Positions 6,782-14,709 of a stretch of 25,995 nucleotides of DNA are shown in pieces. The position numbers and the translations under genes were made by a program. The notes beneath the pieces were generated by a model. The model had not been told where the DNA came from and ran no database searches. It was given only the letters and a program-made list of their open reading frames with translations. The stretch is from CAZFCK01 sp964517355. Its GTDB lineage: Bacteria; Desulfobacterota; Desulfovibrionia; Desulfovibrionales; Desulfovibrionaceae. The stretch is taken from the NCBI GenBank assembly GCA_964517355.1, contig CAZFCK010000041.1, positions 1 through 25,995 on the forward strand, written 5' to 3'. Positions within the stretch are counted from its first letter, which is position 1; each line of letters begins with the position of its first letter.

Positions 6782-9700
6782 TTAAACGAGACAATTCCCA
6801 CCGGCCTGCGGCTGGCCGAAATGCACCGGAAGCTCCGGCTTGGCTGTGATGCCGGGATGGAGGGCTTCGCGAGGGACGTGAAGCACTCGGACACGTGTAC
6901 CTGCGAGGGTTATCCGCTTGGTGTTCACGCCGCTCTCGGAGCTGACAATGATGCCTTTGTTGGCCATGCGCTTCTGGAGTGTCTTGGGGCCTATGGCGAT
7001 GGTGTTGCCCTGCGAGTTTGCAAGGCTCTGAGCCACACCGAACGCGACCTCCATGTCCAGGTAGACCCCAGCGTCGTCGACCCAACCGACGCGCTTTCCG
7101 AAAGGCCGATGGTCCTTGACCTGGTTGTTGTTCACAATGGTCGTGGTCTCGCGCCAGCCGTAGGCTTCCGGGGTGACCTGCGGCATGCCGCCTTTGATGC
7201 CTTCCAGGTGAGCGCTACCGCCGGACATGGCGCTGCCCAAGAGTTCCAGGAAGCGCTGCACCGGGCACTCCTCTTCCTGAATATTGGCCTGTCGGATTGC
7301 GGCTTCCCGAATCGCGTCCTGGCATACCGTCCAGAGCGTTCCAGCCTGATCCTTTGTGATGGCCCCGTGATCCGTAGCGAACCGAAGGAACATCTCCACA
7401 CCAATCATAAGGCTTGCGATTATGTCGGGCGTCCGCGAATGGGCTTTGCCCGCCTCCAGGGCTTCTTGGCGAAGAACCTGTTTACGGTCGGGAAGCGTGT
7501 CGGCCAGCGTATCCATCTGGGGAGCCAACCATTGGACGAAAGCGGCCATGGCCTGGGCGAGCACTCCATCGTCCCGCGCCACCTGAAGCTCTGTAAGAAC
7601 GTCCAGGTCAACGTCTGGCGGCTGCACTTCCAGCACCAGCATACGGGCTCGAAGACTCTGGCCGCGTGGAATGTCTTCGCCGGTGCCAAGAATGAGGCCA
7701 CGTGGATAGAACGTAGGACGTAGAGTGCCATCCGCATTCATCCGCTGACGCCCAGCCTGGTTGCCCTGGCCGCGCAAAAGCTGATCGGCCTTCTTGTGGT
7801 AGGCATTGATATCGTACTGTGATCCCACAGGATTAAAGTCATCAACAACCGTCAGCGCATCCTTCGCCAGGAAGCAAATTTTCTCCAAACTATTAGACGT
7901 GGACGACCAATTCGCAGGCAGATTCTTCCCCCGGAATTCGGCCCCCCAAAAAGATTGAGCGAGGCTTGCTAGCTCACTCTTGCGCGTACCCGTTAGGCCA
8001 ACCAGGAAAAGGCTGAAGTCGATCTTGATGGCTTGACCAAGAGGTGCCAAAAATGTCCCAGCCAGCAAAGGCGCGGAAATCACCTTCGGTGCAAGGTCCA
8101 GCAATTTCAGGCTGGTGGCAATGGCACTCTTGGCTTGACTCCGGGACGTGGGGATTTCAAGAAAGTAGTCCTTGAGGCCAGCCTCGCCGAGATCGACTTC
8201 AATACCCTCAACCGCTCCGTCATGGCCGAGCGCACCGCCACCATGGAGGTAGGCATATTCATTGCCGAGCTTGCGCCATCCGGTGTGGGTGTAAAGGGTC
8301 CGCTGGATGACATCCTCGCTGCACGTCTGAATCGCAACGCGGAAGTGATCCTTGCATCCGGCGTAAATTACCGCCCGCGAACCGTACTGCTCCAACACCC
8401 AGTTGAGGCAGGCAAATTGCTGCACATAAACTTCTGTGGCCGGGAGCGGCTGACCCGACTCGTGAAAGCCTTCCAGCATAAAACGCTTTGACTTTTCAGC
8501 GCCGTCGTCGCGGGTAACTTCTTCAGTGATGACACAATGGAAATTGCCCAAGTTGACGTCGACCGCGCCAGCCAAAGTGATCTTTTCCATCACGAAGTGG
8601 TTGTCTTCGATCCGGTAGACCTGCCCGGAAGCCTTGGTCTCACGAAGCTGTTTCTTCATGGCCTCCTCAAGTTTTTTCAGAGGAATGCCGAGCTTTTTCA
8701 GGGCCTCACGGACACGCATCATCAAGGCCATATCCTTGTCTGCCACGACCACCAGTGCGGCCAACGCGGCTCCCGTAAACATCGCACCAGGATCGTTCGC
8801 GGTATCGACCAGAGCTTTGGCAATGACGATCCGCGCCTGGGCCAATGGGCTTTCATCTCCCAGGCGAATGGGAGACTTGACGTGGCCACGGTAGGGACAA
8901 CTATCGCACCCGGCGAAGCCTAAGTCCCTATAAATACTGACGCAATTTCTGGGGCTGTACTTCCTTGCTTGGTCGAGCTTGGCCTGGGCTTCTTTCGGGT
9001 TGTAGCCGGGGTGAGGTGCGCTACGCTCGTGGAAGAGCTTCTCACCATCCTGGCACCGGGCTATGATTGTCGCCTGGGCGAACCATTCGGGTTCACTCAA
9101 CGTCGTTGCATCGGCCTTGCAATGGGCCATGAACGCGCAATGCGTCTCGATCAGTTCCAAATTCGCCGGTGGGAAATCTTCCTCCATGCGGAGATCCCCA
9201 GGAAGGTAGCTGACCGTGGCCGAGTGGTCTGTGCTGACCGCTTGCGCAGGCAAACCGGCCTTGATCTCCTCGACGGTATACCGCCGGGCCTCGTCAACGT
9301 GCTGGACGGCCACCTGGTTCGCGGGATTGTATTTGTGGTTATGCGTCCCAGGGAGCCGCAAAACTTGGTTGAGCGCAGACGTGTTGTCGATATGGACGTT
9401 CATCTGGCGTCCGGAATCAATGAAGTACCGGTGAACATTTCGTGAAGCGAGCTGCGCTGCCAGATTCAACTCTGGAGTGTCGAGTACCCAAGGTTCCCGT
9501 AGGAGCCAATAGGCATGCAACCCGCCACCGGTCTGGACCGTAATCGTCGGCTGCCACGGGGCCTTTTCCAGCAACAGTTTGGCCTGCTCCGAGGTTGGTA
9601 GCTGGTCGACTTCCTTGGCGTGAGCACCGCCAGCGATATCGAGATCAAGCCAAAATCCTGGTAACGCTCCAACGGTTCGGGCCTCACCGCGTGCGCGGCC

Positions 9701-9895
9701 TACCGGTTCAACGCCTTGAAGGCCGGGAGCGAAATAGACGTCCTCGCGCTGTCCTTGTTCCATGGCGTATGTGGCTGCGCCAAGCAGGTCGTTGATGGGA
9801 AAGCTGCGCGTCCCGGAGCGGGCCCAAAAGACTAGCCACAATGGGCTGGCCTCCAGGGTGCCGAACAAGAGCTTGAGAAACTCCAACGTGGTCAT
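6782..9895 (-). CDS. Primase-helicase replication protein (AEP-like primase plus DUF927-type ATPase)
   Basis: This 1037-residue protein probably initiates and drives element replication. The N-terminal 215 residues look like an archaeo-eukaryotic-type primase/RepB domain: WLDLD with metal-binding D84/D86, the GGGLHAYW motif with H127, and RLPGTHNHK (180-188). A short cysteine segment follows (C318, C330, C333 in GCDSCPYRG). From about residue 430 the sequence matches the DUF927 superfamily of plasmid and phage helicase-like ATPases, with Walker A GLTGTRKS (633-640) and a Walker-B-like ALTVVDDF (680-687). The C-terminal 200 residues are uncharacterised. The start forms TAATG with the stop of the upstream 50-codon gene. 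It is the central gene of a minus-strand operon. No origin iterons or conjugation genes are seen nearby, so plasmid, satellite or ICE remain open. Confidence 0.85.
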   Translation of the reverse strand: MTTLEFLKLLFGTLEASPLWLVFWARSGTRSFPINDLLGAATYAMEQGQREDVYFAPGLQGVEPVGRARGEARTVGALPGFWLDLDIAGGAHAKEVDQLPTSEQAKLLLEKAPWQPTITVQTGGGLHAYWLLREPWVLDTPELNLAAQLASRNVHRYFIDSGRQMNVHIDNTSALNQVLRLPGTHNHKYNPANQVAVQHVDEARRYTVEEIKAGLPAQAVSTDHSATVSYLPGDLRMEEDFPPANLELIETHCAFMAHCKADATTLSEPEWFAQATIIARCQDGEKLFHERSAPHPGYNPKEAQAKLDQARKYSPRNCVSIYRDLGFAGCDSCPYRGHVKSPIRLGDESPLAQARIVIAKALVDTANDPGAMFTGAALAALVVVADKDMALMMRVREALKKLGIPLKKLEEAMKKQLRETKASGQVYRIEDNHFVMEKITLAGAVDVNLGNFHCVITEEVTRDDGAEKSKRFMLEGFHESGQPLPATEVYVQQFACLNWVLEQYGSRAVIYAGCKDHFRVAIQTCSEDVIQRTLYTHTGWRKLGNEYAYLHGGGALGHDGAVEGIEVDLGEAGLKDYFLEIPTSRSQAKSAIATSLKLLDLAPKVISAPLLAGTFLAPLGQAIKIDFSLFLVGLTGTRKSELASLAQSFWGAEFRGKNLPANWSSTSNSLEKICFLAKDALTVVDDFNPVGSQYDINAYHKKADQLLRGQGNQAGRQRMNADGTLRPTFYPRGLILGTGEDIPRGQSLRARMLVLEVQPPDVDLDVLTELQVARDDGVLAQAMAAFVQWLAPQMDTLADTLPDRKQVLRQEALEAGKAHSRTPDIIASLMIGVEMFLRFATDHGAITKDQAGTLWTVCQDAIREAAIRQANIQEEECPVQRFLELLGSAMSGGSAHLEGIKGGMPQVTPEAYGWRETTTIVNNNQVKDHRPFGKRVGWVDDAGVYLDMEVAFGVAQSLANSQGNTIAIGPKTLQKRMANKGIIVSSESGVNTKRITLAGTRVRVLHVPREALHPGITAKPELPVHFGQPQAGGNCLV

Positions 9896-10047
9896 TACTT
9901 CACCGCCTCAGGCTCAGGTGCGGCTTTTTCTGAAGCATCTTTATGCAGGTCGTAGCCATCAAGGAATTCCTCCACGACAACAGAATAGAAATCGTAACCC
10001 CTGGAAGTCCTGACAGGGACATCATATTTATCATAGCAGTAGGCCAT
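9895..10047 (-). CDS. Small acidic protein coupled to the primase gene (50 aa)
   Basis: The frame can be read from further upstream, but the start at 10047 is chosen because AAGGAAT lies nine bases before it and because a hairpin (10064-10095) occupies the earlier part. The 50-residue product begins MAYCYDKYDVPVRT, is rich in Tyr and Asp, and ends in an acidic, proline-containing tail. Its stop overlaps the primase start as TAATG, so translation is likely coupled. No domain is recognised. Confidence 0.65.
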   Translation of the reverse strand: MAYCYDKYDVPVRTSRGYDFYSVVVEEFLDGYDLHKDASEKAAPEPEAVK

Positions 10048-10063
10048 AGTAATATTCCTTGCT

Positions 10064-10095
10064 GGCCTGGCAGAGCTTTGCAGCCCCGCCAGGCC
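10064..10095 (-). other. Intergenic hairpin upstream of the 50-residue gene
   Basis: GGCCTGGC (10064-10071) pairs perfectly with GCCAGGCC (10088-10095) around a 16-nt loop. It lies between the stop of the 122-residue gene (10113) and the ribosome site of the next gene. No T run follows. Confidence 0.65.
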
Positions 10096-10112
10096 GTTTG
10101 ATGGTTGGCCGA

Positions 10113-10481
10113 TTAGCGCGGGCAATAATTACGAATGAATTCCTCAGCCTGGGCTTTGGTTTCGAGAAAGATGGTGCTGTGGTTGTCCACGTAGTTCACG
10201 ATTGAAAAGAACAACTCGTCGTATCGCTCATTCTCAAGGAGGCTCCAGTCAAAGCCGACAACAGTGGCCACTCCAACTTGGACCGTGATGCCATCGGATG
10301 CCGTAAGCTTGGACACATGGGCATGAGGTGGGTAGTGGTCTCGATTAGACTCGACGATTTCGATCGAAACGTCTGTAGAATTAAGCAGGATGTAGTCCAC
10401 CGACAGGTCTTCATTAATAAAGACCTTGAATGTTAGGTGCTTGTATGGGCCATCAATTATGACCATGTAAGTTCCAGTCAT
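10113..10481 (-). CDS. Hypothetical protein of the primase operon (122 aa)
   Basis: The start at 10481 is preceded by AAGGAG nine bases upstream; a longer reading would run through the hairpin at 10503-10527. The 122-residue product alternates strands and turns (MVIIDGPYKHLTFKVFI, then VQVGVATVVGFDW) and ends in a helix with EFIRNYC, suggesting a compact alpha/beta fold. No catalytic motif or family is recognised. It is the second gene of the operon. Confidence 0.75.
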   Translation of the reverse strand: MTGTYMVIIDGPYKHLTFKVFINEDLSVDYILLNSTDVSIEIVESNRDHYPPHAHVSKLTASDGITVQVGVATVVGFDWSLLENERYDELFFSIVNYVDNHSTIFLETKAQAEEFIRNYCPR

Positions 10482-10502
10482 GGTAGTTCTCCTTGTTGGT
10501 TT

Positions 10503-10527
10503 GGCCGGGGGCGGGATGCCCCCGGCC
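10503..10527 (-). other. Strong GC hairpin upstream of the 122-residue gene
   Basis: GGCCGGGGGC (10503-10512) pairs perfectly with GCCCCCGGCC (10518-10527) around a 5-nt loop. It begins about 12 bp after the stop of the first operon gene (10539) and ends just before the ribosome site for the next start. No T run follows on the transcribed strand, so this is not a standard intrinsic terminator. Confidence 0.75.
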
Positions 10528-10538
10528 ATCAATTGGGT

Positions 10539-10925
10539 TTAGCCAGCAAGGCGCGTACGGAGGCCAGCAACGACCTCGTTCACCTTGGCAAGGACACTTT
10601 TCAGACCATCATTTGTAGCGGCCTGCTCGCTCAGGGGCGTAGTGGCCTCAGTGAGAGTGAGCACCATCTCCATGTCTTCCTTGGCGGCAACCTGCTGCTT
10701 GGCCTGGAGGGCGCTGAGTTCTTCGAGGGCGACGCTCAGGCGGTTGACCAAGGCGCTATTTTGAGCTGAAATGCTCGCATTACGACGTTGCGAGGCGGCC
10801 ATGGCATCCTTGTACTGCTTCGAATAGTGCGTGCCGCACAAAGTCTTCCATATTTCGGAAGGCAGGCGCTCGACCATGTTCGGGCAACTCGGGACAGCGC
10901 ACGGATACAACTGCGGTGTTTCCAT
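10539..10925 (-). CDS. Putative zinc-finger/coiled-coil protein, first gene of the primase operon (128 aa)
   Basis: This 128-residue protein has a likely zinc site near its N-terminus: C9-x4-C14, then C30-x2-H33 in LCGTHY. It continues as a long helical segment (about 36-125) with heptad-like spacing of Leu, Val and Ala (LVNRLSVALEELSALQAKQ), which suggests a coiled coil. The start at 10925 follows GGAG eight bases upstream. As the promoter-proximal gene it could be a DNA-binding regulator or a replication accessory protein; neither is shown by a known family match. Confidence 0.75.
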   Translation of the reverse strand: METPQLYPCAVPSCPNMVERLPSEIWKTLCGTHYSKQYKDAMAASQRRNASISAQNSALVNRLSVALEELSALQAKQQVAAKEDMEMVLTLTEATTPLSEQAATNDGLKSVLAKVNEVVAGLRTRLAG

Positions 10926-11120
10926 ATTTCCATTCTCCGTTAAGGTCCGGGCGAGGCCAATTCCTCGCCCTTACCCCCTTGGGCTACATTGGCTGTGGCA
11001 CCGCCACATCGGAGTCGCAGAAGAAGGCAAACCGACTTGGCTCCGACGTCAATCACCTGGAAATACAGGGGTATTTTTTGTTTTTTTGCCCTCGCACGGG
11101 GCGCAAAACAGGAGGCATCT
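10926..11120. promoter_or_regulatory. Divergent intergenic region with hairpins
   Basis: This region separates the leftward primase operon from the rightward gene at 11121. GGGCGAGG (10949-10956) pairs with CCTCGCCC (10963-10970) upstream of the first operon gene, as with the other operon hairpins. A second hairpin, TGTGGC/GCCACA, is at 10994-11008. Read leftward, a TTGACG hexamer near 11047-11052 could be a -35 box, but no good -10 accompanies it. The 11080s hold long T runs before the AGGAGG site of the rightward gene. Confidence 0.4.
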
Positions 11121-12095
11121 ATGAATCGCTTGGCGCTTCAGGCGGAATTTGTAAAAATTATCACCGACGAGAGACTATTATTAACACCTGACGATGATGG
11201 CCCTATTGAAGAGGCCACGGTCAAAGTCTATGAGCTACAAGAAAAGATTCGCCATATGGTGGGGGAGTTGCAAAAAGAGAAAGAGCGACACCCGGCTGAC
11301 TCTGTAATCAAAAACAGAATCGCCTCCTTGTTAAAACTCAACGGAATCATTGAGGACTGGTTTTGCAATGCAGACTATCAAACGGAGAGAAGGAACATCA
11401 CGGGCGTTCACAACAAGCTGAAAAAGATAATTGATACAGGGAAAATCCGCAAAGAAGGTGTTTCTGTTGCAGCAGAAAGCTATTTGTTGAGCGCTGGACT
11501 ACCCACCGAACACAGATATTTTATTAAGTTTGGGCCACAGCGTATTATCTGGCTGGATGGACATGGAGTTGTTCTAAAAGATACTGTGAGCATGGGGTAC
11601 ATAGAATGCCTGCTTATCAATTCTGACCAAGAAGTTGGTAGCTACTTTATCTATGGAGGATGCAAGCACGGTGTCTTAGATTTTGACGTTGACAATGATC
11701 CTCGAAATATAGACGAGGAGTCTGCAATAGCTCATGATAAAATATATACCGACCCTGCTATCATTAAAGATGCTATAGATAGACTTAAAAGTGAAATTGA
11801 AAACCTTATTCGAAAGGAGTCTCCTGACTCTTCTATTCTTTTAAAAAAGAAAGAAGATTTGGCGAATCTAGAATACTGGAGTAAAAATAGTGCAAACTTT
11901 GAAAGTGAAAACACTAAAGACCAGGATCTTAACAAAGCACGAAAGAACGTATCGGAATACATCAAGAGGGCTCTAGCCGACATCCAGAAGCAATCAATCT
12001 TTATCTATGACCATTTCAACTCCCGGATAACTACGGGAGGGAATTGTAAGTATGATTCAAAAGGTGAACCAGATTGGATTGTTGATCTTGGCTGA
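11121..12095 (+). CDS. AT-rich hypothetical protein with a C-terminal module seen in unknown bacterial proteins
   Basis: The start at 11121 is chosen for the AGGAGG site eight bases upstream. The 324-residue product has a helical N-terminal part, a middle beta-like region (about 130-220, with RYFIKFGPQRIIWLDGHG and SYFIYGG), and a helical C-terminal part. The C-terminal 100 residues (charged coiled coil, then ARKNVSEYIKRALADI, then HFNSRITTGGNCKY and a final W) resemble a C-terminal module recalled from many hypothetical proteins in diverse bacteria, whose role is unknown. The gene is visibly AT-richer than its flanks, suggesting separate acquisition. It stands alone between divergent and convergent neighbours and has its own terminator, as cargo genes on mobile islands often do. 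Confidence 0.8.
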   Translation: MNRLALQAEFVKIITDERLLLTPDDDGPIEEATVKVYELQEKIRHMVGELQKEKERHPADSVIKNRIASLLKLNGIIEDWFCNADYQTERRNITGVHNKLKKIIDTGKIRKEGVSVAAESYLLSAGLPTEHRYFIKFGPQRIIWLDGHGVVLKDTVSMGYIECLLINSDQEVGSYFIYGGCKHGVLDFDVDNDPRNIDEESAIAHDKIYTDPAIIKDAIDRLKSEIENLIRKESPDSSILLKKKEDLANLEYWSKNSANFESENTKDQDLNKARKNVSEYIKRALADIQKQSIFIYDHFNSRITTGGNCKYDSKGEPDWIVDLG

Positions 12096-12102
12096 TGTAA
12101 AG

Positions 12103-12129
12103 TGGCCAAGGAAGTTAGCCATTTTTTTT
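12103..12129 (+). terminator. Rho-independent terminator of the AT-rich gene
   Basis: TGGC (12103-12106) pairs with GCCA (12118-12121), with one further A-T pair inside, followed directly by eight T (12122-12129). It begins eight bases after the stop codon. The stem is short, but the T run is strong. Confidence 0.6.
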
Positions 12130-12368
12130 GGCTTCAACTATTGAAGCAATCCTCACTACAAATCGGACATTGGCATTTCCTTGCCCCCTCCTGGGATTTT
12201 GCCCAATTGGGAGCCCAACCCCAAGGCCCATCCACAAACGGGCAGTAGGGCTTGAATATGGGCGAATCCGGGGCCGAGGAAGGCCGTCCTGGGGACCCAG
12301 CTCCAGGGGCATCCCCAGCTTGGGGAAGGATCAAATGACCCAAGAGAAGTATGGTCTGGGAAGTTGTT
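12130..12368. other. GC-rich low-complexity intergenic tract
   Basis: No gene is supported. The tract is full of GGGC/GCCC and CCCCAG/CTTGGGG patches spaced roughly 8-13 bp apart on both strands. It includes CATCCCCAGCTTGGGGA (about 12310-12326), which holds an almost perfect inverted repeat. Several stop-free frames cross it on both strands, which reflects composition rather than coding. Confidence 0.5.
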
Positions 12369-12405
12369 AAAAAAAATCCCTCCGGCCGATAAAGCCACAG
12401 AGGGA
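12369..12405 (-). terminator. Rho-independent terminator of the flagellin gene
   Basis: On the flagellin strand, TCCCTC (12400-12405) pairs with GAGGGA (12377-12382), with an inner GGC/GCC, followed by a run of T (complement of 12369-12376). It lies about 60 bp past the flagellin stop. Confidence 0.75.
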
Positions 12406-12464
12406 GCGGGGGGGGCAGGCCGTAAGGTGCCTATAAGGTGCCGTCCAAAATAGTTGAGTGTTTG

Positions 12465-14525
12465 TTATCCACCGCCAATGAGTTGCAGAGCCATCTTCGG
12501 CAGGCTGTTCGCCTGGGCCAACATTGCCACCGCTGACTGCGTAAGAATCTGCCGCGTGACGAACTCCGTCATTTCCATTGCCACATCGACGTCAGATATC
12601 CTTGATTCCGCAGCTTGGAGGTTCTCGGCCTGGATGGCGATGTTCGTAATGGTGTTCTCAAGACGGTTTTGCAGTGCCCCCAGGTGTGCGCGGATTTTGT
12701 CCTTGTAGACAATAGCCTCGTTTATAGCCCCCAGACTCTCCTGGGCGCGCGCCTGCGTCGCTATGCTGATTACAGGCTGGTAGATGCTGGCCCCGATGCC
12801 ATTGGACGAAGGGTCCAAGCCGTCATTCGTGAAATAGGTTGCGAAGAAGCCCCCGCCACGCAGTCCCACGACATCATCGAGCACCTGGTTTCCTGCAGTG
12901 GTTTCATTGATGATGAAGTTCTCATCCACCGCTCGACCATCTATCGTGTACAACTGTCCATAGGTTCCCCATCCATCGCCATCGGTTGCACTTGGATCAC
13001 GGTACGCGGCAATAAAGCCTCCACCTTCAAGCCGAGCCAACTTGGGCCATGTCTGGCCAGCTAGTGGCTGCTCATTGATAGTTATTTCATCAGTTACGAA
13101 AGTAATATCTGAATGGATGATTCGTTGTTTCGCGTCGAATGTCCCATCGTTGTTTATATCATTCCAGGCCACCACATACCTGTCGCCATCAATAGCAGCG
13201 AGGTCGATAAAGTTCTGGGAGTTAACTTGATCCGTATTCACCCTGGTTTCCGCACCTACAAGATTTCCTTGCTGGTCCACCACCTGAGTAAAAACGCCCC
13301 ACCCATCAATGTCTGGCGAGAACCATGCGACTGCGACATTCCCATTGTCCAACTGCTCGGCCCTTGAGTACCGCTGGTCTAATGCCGTAGTGGTGTTCAC
13401 TCGGAACTCATCAACCAGCGTGTTGCCGTTGCTATCGTAGTACTTCCCGTAAATTCCGTCATCGGAGCCATCCTGGCTGTTGGAAGTCCAGGTCACAAAG
13501 TACCCGGATGAAGTTGTTGCCACATCCGATTGGTACTGGTTGTTCGCCGATGTTGTGTTGACCTGCGCCTCTCCGCTTCGAACGCTCCCGTCCGCGTTGT
13601 AAATTTTGGAATAGATGCCGGTACCGGAGCCGTCCTGGCCGCTAGAGGTCCAGGTAACGACGAATCCTCCATCATTGAGAGCGGCCACCGAGGGCTCATC
13701 CTGGTCGTTGTTCGTTTCGGAGTTGACCCGGAACTCGCTGCCTACCTTCTCGCCATTCTGGTTCATAATCTGGCCGTACACGCCCCACCCGGAACCATCC
13801 TGGTTCTCCGAATTCCAAACCGCCACAATATTGCCATCCACCAGCGAAGCGAGATTCGAATCTCGCTGGTTGCCAGCGGTAGTGGTGTTGACCAGCACGT
13901 CCCCGGCAGTTCGCTCCAGGAGCATATTGGCGTCCGGTTCGAAAGAGCCGACTGCCGTACCGTCTGGATCAAACATGCTCTCGATTTTCGTGCTGTCGAT
14001 GTTCACATAGTAATAGTCTTCGGCGCTGTCGTTGCCGGTGCCGAAATGGACCTTGGCAGCGCCGGTGGATTCCAAGCCGCTTCCGTCATGAGTGCCGGAA
14101 AGGTTGCCGTTCAGAAGGTGTATGCCATTGAAGTCCGTGGCTAGGGAAATGCGCTGAATCTCCTTGGCCATGGCCTGGTACTCTGAGTCTATGAGGAGAC
14201 GCTGGTACTGGTTGTATGTTCCAGTTGCGGCCTGCTCAGCCAGTTCCTTCATGCGGATCAGCTTTTCATCGATCACCTGCAATGCTCCATCCGCAGTCTG
14301 GATCATGGACACCGCGTCATTGGCGTTGCGGATTCCTTGGTTCAAGGTGGCTATGTCCGCCCGCATCAGCTCCCGGATCGCAAGCCCAGCAGCATCATCA
14401 GCGGCGGTCCCAACGCGCAGCCCAGATGACAGCCTTCGCGTTGAAACGCTCAGTGCTCCATAATGGTCTCCGAGATTCCGGGCGGAATTCATTGCCATCA
14501 GGTTGTGGTTAATCGTCAAGGACAT
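12465..14525 (-). CDS. Flagellin with a seven-repeat, propeller-like central insertion
   Basis: This 686-residue protein is a filament subunit. Residues 1-170 (MSLTINHNLMAMNSARNL, then SSGLRVGTAADDAAGLAI and LQVIDEKLIRMKELAEQAA) and residues 590-686 (RAHLGALQNRLENTITNIA, then the AESRISDVDVA region and a C-terminal QLIGGG) are the conserved D0/D1 halves. They match from memory the short flagellins of Desulfovibrionaceae. Between them, where relatives have a short linker, lie seven repeats of about 54 residues (about 209-584) carrying VNTTTAxxQ, GGFVVTW and QDGSGxGVYGQ-type motifs. Such repeats are known from large calcium-binding and RTX-type surface proteins. There is no signal peptide, as expected for type III export. 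The ribosome site is modest (GGGAG, 11 bases upstream), and a leader hairpin lies at 14544-14560. It is divergent from an XRE regulator. No chaperone or cap gene is adjacent. Confidence 0.95.
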   Translation of the reverse strand: MSLTINHNLMAMNSARNLGDHYGALSVSTRRLSSGLRVGTAADDAAGLAIRELMRADIATLNQGIRNANDAVSMIQTADGALQVIDEKLIRMKELAEQAATGTYNQYQRLLIDSEYQAMAKEIQRISLATDFNGIHLLNGNLSGTHDGSGLESTGAAKVHFGTGNDSAEDYYYVNIDSTKIESMFDPDGTAVGSFEPDANMLLERTAGDVLVNTTTAGNQRDSNLASLVDGNIVAVWNSENQDGSGWGVYGQIMNQNGEKVGSEFRVNSETNNDQDEPSVAALNDGGFVVTWTSSGQDGSGTGIYSKIYNADGSVRSGEAQVNTTSANNQYQSDVATTSSGYFVTWTSNSQDGSDDGIYGKYYDSNGNTLVDEFRVNTTTALDQRYSRAEQLDNGNVAVAWFSPDIDGWGVFTQVVDQQGNLVGAETRVNTDQVNSQNFIDLAAIDGDRYVVAWNDINNDGTFDAKQRIIHSDITFVTDEITINEQPLAGQTWPKLARLEGGGFIAAYRDPSATDGDGWGTYGQLYTIDGRAVDENFIINETTAGNQVLDDVVGLRGGGFFATYFTNDGLDPSSNGIGASIYQPVISIATQARAQESLGAINEAIVYKDKIRAHLGALQNRLENTITNIAIQAENLQAAESRISDVDVAMEMTEFVTRQILTQSAVAMLAQANSLPKMALQLIGGG
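12774..13901 (-). repeat. Seven ~54-residue coding repeats inside the flagellin
   Basis: Repeat boundaries in the protein are about 209-264, 265-319, 320-373, 374-427, 428-481, 482-536 and 537-584. Each begins at a VN(T/S/E) or IN strand, has a GGFVVTW-like strand in the middle and a DG-x-G-x-Y/G-x-Q segment, and ends in a G-x-x-V-x-E-like turn. Repeats 1-4 are most alike and 5-7 more diverged, so this is an old array rather than a recent amplification. Seven units of this size would suit a seven-bladed beta-propeller, which is inference. Confidence 0.85.
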
Positions 14526-14709
14526 CGGCTACACTGCTCCCGACAGGAAGTCTTTTCCTGCCTCACTCCCTCAGGAAACTTCTCAACTTATTGAAAATCA
14601 ACGTGGATACGGATTTATTCAACGTTCGTTGTAATATGCGTAGCAAAATTTAGACCATCGTTGCTTATTAAGCTCCTGAATCTCCACTACCATTGTTATG
14701 GAGGTGGCA
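14526..14709. promoter_or_regulatory. Divergent flagellin / XRE regulator promoter region
   Basis: This region holds a hairpin in the flagellin leader (CAGGAA 14544-14549 with TTCCTG 14555-14560) and an inverted repeat CAACG-TT-CGTTG at 14620-14631 directly before a TAATAT hexamer (14632-14637) that could be the -10 box of the XRE gene. No clear sigma-28 (TAAA-N15-GCCGATAA) or sigma-54 site is visible for the flagellin. The inverted repeat is a candidate operator for the XRE protein. Confidence 0.4.

Noticed and set aside
6671..7723. Long plus-strand open frame opposite the primase-helicase gene
   Set aside because: It is antisense to a well-supported gene with clear motifs, has no recognisable domains, and arises from GC-biased codon positions.
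12128..12398. Several overlapping open frames on both strands
   Set aside because: They are explained by low-complexity GC-rich sequence; no ribosome sites, and proteins are Pro/Gly-rich without pattern.
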